This document shows positions 27,170-38,660 of a DNA stretch of 64,000 bases, one piece after another. A program made the position numbers and the translations under genes. Under the pieces are notes generated by a model. The model had not been told where the DNA came from. It ran no database searches and saw only the letters and a list, made by a program, of their open reading frames with translations. The stretch lies in the NCBI RefSeq assembly GCF_040581485.1, contig NC_090133.1:8556001-8620000 (forward strand), read 5' to 3'. The first letter of the stretch is position 1; every line of letters begins with the position of its first letter. Source of the DNA: Linepithema humile. Lineage: Eukaryota; Arthropoda; Insecta; Hymenoptera; Formicidae.

Positions 27170-28812
27170 CACTGTTCAAAATCTTCAACAAATAATTTAT
27201 ATTCTCCTCTCCCGCGCAATATCAATTCCACAAAGTAAATTAATTGCAGCCGCACCGATCGAGGCGAATAAATACTTTTTGTTCCCGAAAAAATCCTACG
27301 GCTTCGTTCCAACCGGTCCTTCCTTCGCAGGAATTCCTACGGTCCTGAGGATCAATATATAAAAAATGGTCCCCTCGCAGGGAGGCGCGCATCCCCGACG
27401 ACGTCGAATCGAGGAAAGAGAGAGGTGTTTCAATCCAGCGAGAGAACGGCCGGCGGCGAATCGCGAATATTTACGAGAGCAATATCGGGAATTAATGCCA
27501 CGGCCGGCGCGCACCGACACCAGGCGCCGCGACGCGTGCTGCAACTGCCGCCAGCCACCGCCGCGACGTCTTACCCCCGCGACGTATTAATATCGCGCGA
27601 GACGAACATCACGCAGGCGGCGCCTTTTATGACGCCTTTGTTTCGGCTTTAATATCCGTTATTAACCCCCTTAATTAATTTCGCGCCAAAAATGCGCATC
27701 AATGTTCCCGGAGATTCCTGAAAACTTTATCCTCTTTCGCCGCATTTGAATCACCATTGTTTCCTGTTATAAAAGAAATCGCATCGCCTCTCGTTCTACC
27801 CACGTTATTTTCTCATCCACTTTCGATTAAAAAAAAAAAAAAGAAAGAAACTCTTAATCGCAACTTACGCTTTCGCCGGCCATTATCGTCTCACCGCAAG
27901 CTATTCCATATGTTATTTACGACAGCGACCGATTAAATATTTCTGCCGTGTAGCCGCGTGTTCGCGAGGAAACGCGAGGGCCATTATTATCGCGACGTCT
28001 GATTAATCGCGTCCGATGGCCGCCCGATGCAGGCGACCGGATACAATCCTTTAATCGAGCAAACTGCGCGTATTGAAATTTTTCGGCTACACACGATTAC
28101 GTGTCAATGCAATTTTTTCGGCACCGCGCGTTCCATGAATTATCATCGTCGTAATTTATGAGGCGAGCTTTTTTTCAAGCCAATGACGTCAGCTCCCTCG
28201 GTTTCTAATTACCTAACCAGTGTGTTTCATTAGCGTCTATTAATGCACGCTTGCATCGTTCTCGATGTAATCCGATGATGAGATTACAAGTAACAAGCTG
28301 ACGCAAGCTAGTCACTGCTCGTTCGTTATTGCAACACCGTCACGCTCATCATTTGACTAATTAAGCTTGCACGCCTCTACTCGTGAAAAAAAAACAAATC
28401 AACATTCGTGAAAATTCTAACTCTCGAAAAATATATCTCTTTTCAAAATTTTAATTAACAAAAATTGTGTAAATATTTTTCCGTCCAAAAAATACGTTTG
28501 CAATTCCTTTCTGCAAATAACAAATCAATATTGCAAAATCTTAATGCAAGGATTTTAAACGAAAGAAAAAAAAACAAACAAACAGAGCAAAGTGGAACTA
28601 GTTGTTGTCGTCGTTTATCAAAATCAGGCGAGTTTTCTCGTCGAGAACAAGCCTGTTTTGCGATTTCTCGAATCGATAATATTATGATGCAGATTACTGT
28701 GTTATATCGTTCGTAGCATCGCGAATATCTTACCGCGATGCTTCATGAAGGCTTACATTACTGTTTATCTTGTTTTAATTAATCTTCGGATAAATAAAAA
28801 GTTATTATTGAA

Positions 28813-29208
28813 CACTCAAAAAAATATTTCACTGATGTAGTTAGATTTCTAGATATCGCAACAAGAATGTATCGCTATTTTTCGTATCTGTGAAAACATT
28901 GTTTGTCACATATAGAATTTATAGCAGTAATGTTCTAGCAATAGCTTCTGAAAAATTTAGGTACCATTGCTAAATGTTATTCATTGCATGATCTAACACG
29001 TGATTGATCTTATATAGATAGGCGCTTTAGAGAAACTTTCTTTTTAAAGTTCACAAACAATACAGATATATATTCTGTTTCTGTCATCTAAACTGATTAA
29101 GTAATTACATATGCAATATCACAACAGTTGCTAATCATTTATCTGTTTTAGTTAATTTTTTACACCTAGAAAATTTTAGCTATTATTGCAAGATCATTTT
29201 TTTGAGTG
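28813..29208. mobile_element. 396-bp MITE-like element, copy B
   Basis: Same orientation and length as the copy at 13069-13464, with the same 13-bp terminal inverted repeats. AA flanks both ends here, where copy A has TT. The two copies differ by about three substitutions, all in the first quarter. High identity with different flanks indicates two recent insertions rather than a segmental duplication. Confidence 0.85.
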
Positions 29209-30470
29209 AATAATAACTATGCAGCTATTTTCCGACCGGTAGATCGACATTCGGAAAAACATTTGTACACGGAGCCAGGCTAGTAAGCGCGCGTAGAGAC
29301 ACGAGGGCAGCATATCCGCAACTAATTGCAAAATGCGCGAAAAAGGGATCTGCTCCCTTCGAACGGCCGCGGGCAACAAGAGCGCGCGATTAGGTTGGGC
29401 GACCAGAAACGAGATGCATATCGGTCGGGACGACATTCCTTCTAATTGCTGGCTGCCAGGATCGGGCCGACCGGTGCAATTTTTCGAACGGTCGCCAATT
29501 AAAGATCCCGTCGTTGCGATATAGAAAGAACGCTCCTTCTCTCATTCGCCATCGCGGGAGCTCCGTGTTTCGCAAAGACGAAAAAGCCAGTTCTCGTTGC
29601 AAACCGGGATGTCGTAACACTAACTCTAGCGAGTTGTTTATTTTTTCGACCTTTTACTTGTATTATCAATTTTTCACGTCTTGTTACGCGAAAAGCGCCA
29701 ATTTATAAGATAAAAATATCATCTCTGCGAAAGTTAATTTTTTGCTAAAATAATTAGTTTCAATGTTTAAGAATTAATTGAACATACATTCAGTTACAAT
29801 TGTGATTTTTAAATTTTCTAAATAGAATTCCAGCGAAGAATACATATAGAATCGCGAGCTACAAAATATTTTCGCGCTTCTGTCACTCTGACAAAGATTT
29901 ATTGCAAAATTATGCGTCGACAGGTATAGAAACGTATTTCTTCGGGTGAAGCATGCAAAGTAAAACCGCGATGATTAAGCCGCGATTAACAAAACTCTTA
30001 TCTGACTGTAGCGACGAAAGTGCGAACGTTGACGCAAAGTCAACGTATGAAGAGACTCCGACGTTACTTCACAAACGGATAAGAGAGAATGTGCGCACGT
30101 ACGTGTAAAAAAAAAAAAAAAGTACTTATTTACAACACCAGCCATTGAAAAGCTTTCGCTTCAAACTTCTCTCCGTCCAAAATGTAATTTGAATTTGAAA
30201 TAAAGCGTGATTGTTATTTCAATTGTTGAATACTAATAATACGCCTCTGTTTTATCCGAATCAAGCGACGCGATACCCGAGTCGAAATTTAGCGTCTCTT
30301 TTAATGCTCATATAGCCTATATGAACCTATTTTTACGGAATTAGAACCTAGAACTCCTCTTTTAAAACTTGATCTCCTATAATTTGATGTTGAAATACTA
30401 CTTTAAACCTATAGAGCCTCACAAAATAGATTGTATTACTGCGAGAACTCCTCCATTAAACCTCGAACTT

Positions 30471-30502
30471 TTATCTAGTATATATATATATATACTAGAT
30501 AA
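30471..30502. repeat. Perfect 32-bp AT-rich palindrome
   Basis: TTATCTAG followed by alternating TA and the exact inverse. Lies inside the TIR element. Such sequences extrude as cruciforms easily and expand or contract often. Confidence 0.9.
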
Positions 30503-31030
30503 ATTCGACCTATAAAAGTTATTATAATGTTTCATCATAAAGAAAAATATTTAATTCGTTGCATTTCCAACTTTTATTAATATTGATAACTTTTATTAAT
30601 ATTGATACCTTTCCGTTTCCTTCTTCAAAATAGTGATATGATATCTGAAAAAGATTCAGCGCAAAAAAATTTTTTTAAATTAATTTTTTTATTAAATGTT
30701 AACTATTTTAGATGTACTCGTTAAAATTCAAATAAGAATGAAAAACTATACGAGCAATATGCATAATGTGGTTGTATTTTGATTATTGCTTTATTAAGTG
30801 ATACAATATTATCAAACGTTTCAGTCTTAATTTGGACCTTTTTCTGTATAAATATTTCTGTCTGAACTTGTTTTAACGCATGTTAACTATACTTAATAAT
30901 ATACTCTTAACTATATGTATTACATATACTTAATAAATAATATTTAATTCAATAAATATTATGTAATGTTTTTAGTATCTTATTTTATATTTAATATCTT
31001 AATTTAATATTTTTAATATAATCACAAAGG

Positions 31031-31430
31031 TATATGGATTTTCAGCACTAGTTTTATGATATTATCAAGAAATTCTAATGATTGCAAAAATCTTCACAAT
31101 AATAAAAAAAATTACTAACTATATAATTTTAATTGATGATAATTTTTAATAACATAGAATTTTTAAAAATATTAGAAATTAATACTCAATAGTTGAATTT
31201 TGATATTATATTTTGATATTATCAAGAAATTTCTAATAATTACAAATTTTCAAAAGATAATAAAATTCAACTAAATGGTATTGATTAATGATATTTTTAA
31301 ATTGTATGCTATTAAAAATTATCGTTAATCAAAATTATAGTTAGTATTTTTCTTTATTGTGAACATTTGCAATCATTAGAATTTCTTGATAATATCATAA
31401 AAGTAGTGCTGGCAAAAAGGAATCTATATA
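31031..31430. repeat. Long imperfect inverted repeat (foldback)
   Basis: The left arm (31031 to about 31215) and right arm (about 31255 to 31430) are imperfect reverse complements. For example, the 17-mer TATGATATTATCAAGAA in the left arm has its exact inverse in the right. The outermost 125 nt pair well; the inner part is more diverged but still alignable. A transcript across it would form a long double-stranded hairpin. Confidence 0.8.
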
Positions 31431-34400
31431 TTTTCAGGATCTAAAGCGGGTCAACGGAGGGTTTTAACTAAACCCTACTTTGAAGCTTTAGCAGGAAAAA
31501 AGGAAATTTCGGACATATTGTAGCGCCAAAGTAGGTGCTATTATATACATACGATACAATGCATAACATCTACTTTGACTCTCTTATGCCTACCTCAAAA
31601 TAAAAGATTAAGGTTCAATATAGGTGCTAAATTTCGACTCGGGTAACAGCGTAATATCAAGCGCACGCCAATAATCAGGAATGCCTTGACACACGAAGCT
31701 GCATTAATTTTGCGTAATGCTCTCTCGGAATGCGCGCATTGTGTTTAGATATTTGTGCACATAACGCACATGTGTATCTCGAGCATTATGTCATGCGTGA
31801 GCGTCGCCAGCAAATTGGCACCGCATCGCGCGCGAACGGTCGCGTTAACAAAGGCCGATGGCGAGGCGGAGACGAGAGCTAGACGCGGATAACGCCGGAA
31901 CGGGTCGGGTAATTCATTCCGGGTATTAGAAGTAATTGCCGGGGTCTTATTCCGGGGTGGAAAAGTGCCGAAGGGTGGGTCCGCGCCGGCGGCGAAGCGG
32001 GGAGAGCGGCGCCTCGTTGTTTCAGCGGAGCGCGGGATAAATTTAGAGGATCTCGAGAGAAGGACTTAACGGCCGCTTCCAGGAAGAAGCACGACAACGA
32101 CCAGAGCCGTTCTTCCCCGCGAGGGGATATTATTATCCGACTCTTCCACGACTACCGTTTATCGTCGACGTGCACGCAAGGACGCGCCTGCATACCGTTA
32201 CGACTTCCTTTCTTTCGCGGAAGAGATACTGATTTCACGAATTTCGGAGCTGAAGACGCGAAACAAGTATCTGCACTAAGAATTTTCTTACAAAAAGTTA
32301 ACACGAAACGAAATGTTGCGGTGAAAAACGGAAGATGCTTTAAAGTACATTTATTTCACACATAGATATTGAAAGTATTCTTTGTGAATCTTGAGAAAAT
32401 ATTAATTGCCTATAAGATATTGATGATTGAGAATGTTATTGGCATTAGAATCAATAATGTTATGCAAAAGTTACTTTAAAAACATTTCACATTCGATAGT
32501 TGTAGTTTTTCTTCACGGTGGACTCGTCTCTAATTCCGAACCGCACTTGAGAATGTTGTTTGTCGTTTTTAGCTCGGTCTCGCGGCAGTTTTCTTGCATT
32601 CGAAACAATCGTGATGCATAACGGTTCCGCGACCTCCGCCCTGCCCGGCGCGATGCATCATTGCCGATGCATCGTGAACAATGCGCCATTCTAATTAATC
32701 AAAGCAAACTCGGCGAGAGCATCTCCTGGGGAACGCGAGCAAAATGCGGCTGCCTCTCCATCGATTCTCATCAGGGCACGACCGGATCTTCGCTTCGAGA
32801 CCGACGATCAAACTGTGTTCGCCGTAAACACGAAGGTTGCATTTAATTATCCGACCGGCGCAACGCGATACCCGTCTTGTCGTCACATTATCGAGTGTTA
32901 TACATACGAAATTGAGACTGCGATGCAGTTGACGACGATGTAAATCCTTAAATAAGCGACAATGATGTAACTCTTGAAAAGATTCATTTGTTTTTATTTT
33001 TTCCCACGTATTTCAGACATCTTGCGTGCACGCGTGTGTGCATTGTTTTAGCTCTCGTCTTCTGAAAATCATTTTATAAATGTCTTGGCTCGGTCTCTGA
33101 AAGGAGCCGTCCAACTGATTCAATCATTACGCGCTAGCGCAATGTTGTCGGCTCGGATAATCTCTGCTCACGCACCGCGACGAATCCCTCCTTTTCTCCC
33201 CCCTCCTCTTGATGTGCACGATTGGTGACACGAGACGGCGCATAAGTCCGCACTAGTTTCACTAACGTCAACACGCAGAATTTAGCCCGCAAATCGCGCG
33301 ATCGCGAAACGTGCTTGCCCGAGGATCTATTTTCTGCGGCCATTCACATCGAAAACAACATTGACTCACTCTCGTCGGCCCGCGGATGTCTTTGAACTCG
33401 TTCGCTAAATAAAGACAGGAAGAAGCTGAAAGAAGGAAAAAGAAGGGACACACTTGGGCAAATTATTTGGCCAAAAATTCGAAACTGCAAAAATAAAATA
33501 CAAAATAGAAGTACAAAGAGAAATTACTCGCAAAATAATTTCGATCTAAAATTCAGATAAATAAAATAGAATAAATCAGCCATAAATATATTCGCCGAAG
33601 TCACGCGTAAACTTTCTGCAAACCACATTCAGGTGGTAAACCGGTCCACCCACGACGAATAAACTGTCGCCGGAGAGAAAATTTAAGCGGCAATTTTTCG
33701 CCGTGACTCTAGAAATCGAATCGGCTGTTTCATTAATAATCGATTTTAGAGGCATTCGTTTCTCCGCGAACATGTTCTCTAAGAATAGTGCAGATCGCGG
33801 ATGCGTGGAAAAATTGTCTGTGAGGGGAGACTCACTCTCCCTCTCTTTGCGCTGGTGACGGGAGATAAATTTTTTAAGCCGCTTTAATTAAAGGATCCTA
33901 TTATCCTGCACGTTTCATCGCTGTTGAAATTCCGCCAAAATTTCGTATTCTCTGTAGTGTTCCCTCGCGAGCAATTGTCTATTATTCCGCGAGGAAAAAA
34001 TTGCACCCTCAAGATAATAAATAATATCTATATTTTTGAATTAAAAATTGCTACATATCATGATAATTTTTCATATAAAATTTTTTCCATGCATAGTCAT
34101 AAATATTTTGCCGACGCTGATTTCATTTATTTCTCGCAGCATTCGTAAACAGTTTTTAACATGCGACTACACTATATTTCTAAATTTTTAATTTTCTCCG
34201 TGTAATATCTCTTAAATTTTATTGTAAAAATTTTAAAAAATTCGAGATCCAGATGTGAAAAAGCTTTCTGCCCTCCAATAATGCTCTCAAATAATTTTGT
34301 TTTCCATTTTCTGTACGTCTCAATGTTCTTAACCGAAAATTTACGCTTTCAAAAATGCAAAGTGCTGTCGTCTATTTTGTACCCTCGTTGTAAACGCGCA

Positions 34401-35695
34401 GGAACACGTTGCGACGTGCCGTCTTTACCTTCCGCAATCCTCATTATCCGCGACGCTCGGTTGCGGTTTCCTATATACGCGAGACAGTGTAATTACGCGA
34501 CATGAGAGAGAAAGAGAACGAGACAGGGAGAGAGAAGAGTTAGTTGGTCGGTTGCCGCCGCCGATCTATATCGAGAACGGAAAAATGCAAAACCAGATCC
34601 CCGCCCGGTCGGTCGCGGCCGATCGCCACGGGTGCGAAAAGACCGGTTAGGACGTGGACTTCGCTTCGCAGGTCGCGAGTTTTCCCGACACCTCCAACCT
34701 ACGACACGCCATTTGAATATCGAATATTTTCAAAAATAAAAACGATAGAATTTAGTCGAAACAATGCAGTAAGAATTATACATCGTTTTTACGTCGATTT
34801 CGGTAAAATTATTGAATAGCGCACAAACGCCTGATATTAATTTCTAACAGAAATGAAACAGCGCGAAACAAATATTTGCCACATTTCTCGTTTGAATAAA
34901 GGAATTGTATATTTTTTTAATACCGCGCCATTCATCGTGAACGGCCGCTTTGACAAGACAGGCAATTTTCCTAATCACGTCTAATTTGAAGCAGTCGAAG
35001 GAAATGTACATACGAGTAAAAGAACCATAACGCGTACCTTTCCTCGAAGGACTTGCGCGGCGCGACAGTGTAGGTACGTAGCGCGCGATCCAGGAAATCC
35101 TAAATATACCGAGTAACCGGTTTCGTCGTCGCTCGTCGAGACGGAGGAAAGAATAAGGATCGCGATACAATGAGGCACAAGAATACGAGTGCGGGTCGCG
35201 AGTGGGGAATAAATACGAGAATCCCACCCACGGCAAATGGTGTGGCGATTCACAACGCCGATATTAGAAACGGATAGATATTCATCGACGCGTTTTATTT
35301 CTTGTATTTTATCCTCTGCGATTGAGGTGCCTACTGTCGATCTAATACTGTTATATTAATTTAATAACACAATAATTGCGCAATTTATCATTAATACGAA
35401 TAATATCAACAATTCAATATGAATAACGCAGCGAACGAGTGGAATAATTAATAACTGTGTTATTGGCATTGATATCTGTATTGATACATTAGCACTAAAT
35501 TCGTGGCGATATTAGATTAATAATAATATTAAATCTAATTAATCGCGTAATTAATTGGGAATTAAAATTATTTTGGGAGGTTTTAGTTTGATTCTTAAAA
35601 ATTGCGCGATTAAATATTTTTATTTTCAATTAATTGTGCCTCGTGTTTCTGTTTTACGTTTGCAAATCATGTTGGCGGAAAAAATGTTGCAGTAC

Positions 35696-35772
35696 CTGTG
35701 CGCTTCCGGCGAATTCGGCAAGCTGCGCACCTTCCTGCTGTTACCACCCCCACTGCTTCCGCTGTTCCCCAT
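35696..35772 (-). CDS. sick: Putative alternative first coding exon of the neuron navigator (isoform without CH domain)
   Basis: On the minus strand an ATG in a good insect context (CAACATGG) opens 25 codons plus AG (MGNSGSSGGGNSRKVRSLPN, then SPEAH), followed by a CAG-GTACTG donor. An in-frame TAA lies four codons upstream, and no convincing acceptor precedes the ATG, so this reads as a first exon and not an internal one. It ends in phase 2 with AG, exactly like the CH exon at 42648, so both can splice to the exon at 25290 and complete an arginine codon. The local GC content and codon use look coding against AT-rich surroundings. MGNS could be an N-myristoylation signal (Gly2, Ser at position 5 of the peptide). 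No transcript evidence is available. Confidence 0.6.
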
Positions 35773-37449
35773 GTTGCCCCACGTTTATTCCCCCTCTTCT
35801 CCCTTCGAATTTCTCGCAGATGACTCTTCCCGAACTGGTAACGCAGTGTTATAACTCGCACTTTAATTCACATCGTTGTCAACTCAGTTATCTTCGTTCT
35901 CTTTTAAGTAATAGAATCTTATTTGTAAATATATTAATTATTGATTATTCTCTTAAAAATATATTGTAACAAAATATTCCGGATAACATACTTCACTCTT
36001 CACTTCACAGCGTTTGGTTATTCCGTTTTATAAATTTCTTGATTATTTTGTTAGGAACGTAAACGAGTTTACTGAAGTATCGGGAAAGCACGTGTAATAA
36101 TAATAATAATTTTTCAGTTCATCCTATTTATTATATCCTCTTCGATGCGACGAGTTAACGATGGAGTCAGCTCGACGCAGACTCGAATTCTCCCCCCCTC
36201 TCGAGATTGTTATTATCCCCGCTATAATAAGGGCTCATAAAACGAGGGAACGAGACACCAGTGATAAAAGAAATCCTCTTCGAGCTCTCGATATCGTTTC
36301 GTCGATCGAACGCCGCGATTTATTGTTGAAATCGACGAGCGCGCCGTTTCCTATTCGCTCGATCCCGAATGCTATTTTATCCTGCAATTTTATTCCTCTT
36401 GTCTACTTATGTCGAGCTCGCAAATCGCTCTTCTCGATCTCTCAAACGACCGCGAGATCAATCTGGATGAGAAGAACTCGATTCAACACCGCTTGTGCAC
36501 ACAGCATAAATAAACTTTTAATCTTGCTTGATGTAATTTTAAATTTCACAGTAAAAATAGAAGTTGTTGCTTCAGAAATTCAGAAACTGTTGCGGATTCA
36601 AATGACAGCTTCACTTTATATTTTCCAAATTAATTATCTCGCTTCTAATTCTCATACAATAATGTGTTCAGTTTTCTCATAATTTCCATATAATTATATT
36701 TCCATTTCTTTCAACTTGTGCAGAGATCACGATGTGTTAGCTTGAAAGACAAGAGTTTTGTTAAAAAGAACGAGTTCGGCACGTACTTAGAACAAATTCC
36801 TTCAAACAAATCGTTCGGAGAAATCGAAAGCACTCGACGTGCGCTTCGCTTAATTCCGAGATGCTGAATAATTCACCCTGAAAACTCATGCATATTTCAT
36901 CAATCCCGTGCTTATCCTCGATTCTTCGAATTCTCGCTATTGTCACCTTGCCTCGGCAATACGTCGATCCGCAAATTCGCTCTCGTTTAAAGTGTTGCGA
37001 AAAAAAATTTTCAGACTGCAATCTTCTCCATTGCAACGTGCAATCGCAACAAGTTGCGCCCCGAGATTGCAGAGGAGGATAACGAGGATCTATTTGAATG
37101 CTTTGCAGCTTGATGGTAGCGTGCCAACGGACACTTTCGTCGTGAATCGATCCGCCTTGCCCATTCGACCGACTTACTGTTCGATCGTGAAGATCACGTT
37201 AGATCTGCGATCAACATCCTTACGGGATCGATGCAAAAAGAAGTTCTCGACGTTCGCGATGAATCCGAAGTCACGTCACTGATTTGTCGTAGGAATCACT
37301 TTTGCGTTAATATTAATTTCCCTTACAATACTCGCATCGACTCGTTATAATCACATTATCTCTCACTATTTCATATTTATATTACAATTAGGTTAGATTT
37401 AATTATACGTCGAGTCATTGCATTATCTTATGACAATTATTCGTTTGAA

Positions 37450-38660
37450 ATCGTCGCTGTGTCGGAGGATTCTTATCGCGGCTCAATCTCCCTCGATCAA
37501 ACTCTCTCGACGGAAGCGGAAATAACAACCGAATCCGCAGATCAATCAAACACGTCCGAAACAGATCACGCAGCGTTCCTCTCGAGTTCAAGCGTAATCC
37601 ATAAATCGTACGATCGGCCGTCGTCTCATTCCCGCAGCGTCTCCACGATCACCGTCGAATCGGTCGCGCAAGCCCGAACACTTCATCGCGCGCCGATCGC
37701 GCGGAGATCCATCGATCCTCCTGCACTCGTGAGACCCGCGAAACGAAACGGAGGGCGCGACGACCGGGCGCGGAGAGGAGCGCGAAAAAGTCCGAGGGAG
37801 ACCTGAGTGCGCGCGGGCTCTTGAGAACATCGTCGGCTCGGGCGGCTCGACGACGCCTCATGGCGACCATGGGCGACCGCTACACTCCGCCGCGATGGTC
37901 ATGGTGGTGCGAGCCATGGTGTGTAGGCATCGTTGATGGCCCGTTTCGAACTGAACCGCCGAGAGGCCCGTTCGAGAGAAGAGAGAGCCATTCCCGTTCC
38001 CATAGCACGTGGTACCTTCTCTCTCGCCTTCCGTCTCTCTCCCACCGCCGTCTCTCCCCTTCCGCTTTGATCCCTCGCGACCCCTGGTCCCCGCTACGCC
38101 GCTAACGGCGTCCCTGTCTCGCTCTTCCGTTCACTTTCCAGCCCCCTTCAACTCACCCCGGCTTTCCCCATGCAGATGCACGCTCCTTCCCCCCGTCTCT
38201 CTCTCTCTCTCTCGTCATTTCGTCTCGCCTCGTTTCATCGTCTGTCTCTATCGTTCCTTCGTGTGCGTCTAGCTGGATTTCGAACTTCTCTCTCTCTCTC
38301 TCTCTGTCGCTCTTCCCATAAGCACTCTGATGCTGCCGCGCCTCTTCGTCTGACTGTAGCTTTCTCGCGCTCTCTCCCGCAGCCCTGCCTCTCTTTCCAT
38401 CTCTCTTCCTCTCGTTCCGTCCCCGTCTGTTACCTTCGGATAACACCCTCGCAGAATCGGTTCTTGTTCCTCGTCAATTACTCTCTCTCTCTCTCTCTGT
38501 CGTAATCTCGCGTCATCCTCGTCGCTCTCGACGCCCTCTACCTCTCGCTCGCTTCAGCTCTCGCAGCCTCTCTGGAGTCCGCTCTCTTCGGCCCCCCTTC
38601 TGTTCCATTGGTACGCGGCCGACCAATGGCGGGACCGGTATTCCCCGGGAGCCGGCCAAC
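37450..38660 (-). promoter_or_regulatory. CpG-rich, CT-rich region with paired inverted CCAAT boxes: candidate promoter of the short isoform
   Basis: The densest CpG/CT region near the alternative first exon, 1.7-2.9 kb upstream of its ATG on the minus strand. At 38605-38611 and 38623-38629, CCATTGG and CCAATGG form an inverted pair separated by 11 nt. Several (CT)n blocks (about 38199-38213, 38288-38306, 38480-38500) would read as GAGA-type elements on the transcribed strand. A promoter at this position would need a non-coding leader reaching 35772, either continuous or spliced. This is inference from composition and position. Confidence 0.35.

Larger units (their letters stand above)
30276..31643. 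mobile_element. 1.37-kb TIR element with internal foldback (non-autonomous, TA-flanked)
   Basis: The left end CCCGAGTCGAAATTTAGC is repeated in exact inverse at the right end, giving 18-bp terminal inverted repeats. A TA dinucleotide lies directly outside each end (30274-30275 and 31644-31645), the target-site duplication expected of Tc1/mariner-like transposons. The interior is AT-rich with no open frame able to encode a transposase. It holds a 32-bp perfect AT palindrome (30471-30502) and a foldback of about 400 bp (31031-31430). The assignment to a Tc1/mariner-type non-autonomous element is inferred from the TA flanks alone. Confidence 0.75.
25291..35695 (-). other. Neuron navigator intron, part shared by both isoforms (10.4 kb)
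   Basis: Lies between the RLPSPYN exon and the putative alternative first exon. It contains the second 396-bp MITE-like copy (28813-29208), a 1.37-kb TIR element (30276-31643), an A25 run at 27145-27169, a C14 run at 26685-26698, an (AGC)n tract near 26359-26378 and CpG-rich patches around 26,300-26,600 and 27,300-27,650. No other coding exon was recognised. Confidence 0.7.

Noticed and set aside
36161..36682. 173-codon plus-strand ORF
   Set aside because: No domain, mixed composition, and no supporting signals.
37459..37806. 115-codon Ser/Arg-rich plus-strand ORF
   Set aside because: Overlaps the CpG-rich candidate promoter region; high GC explains the open frame.
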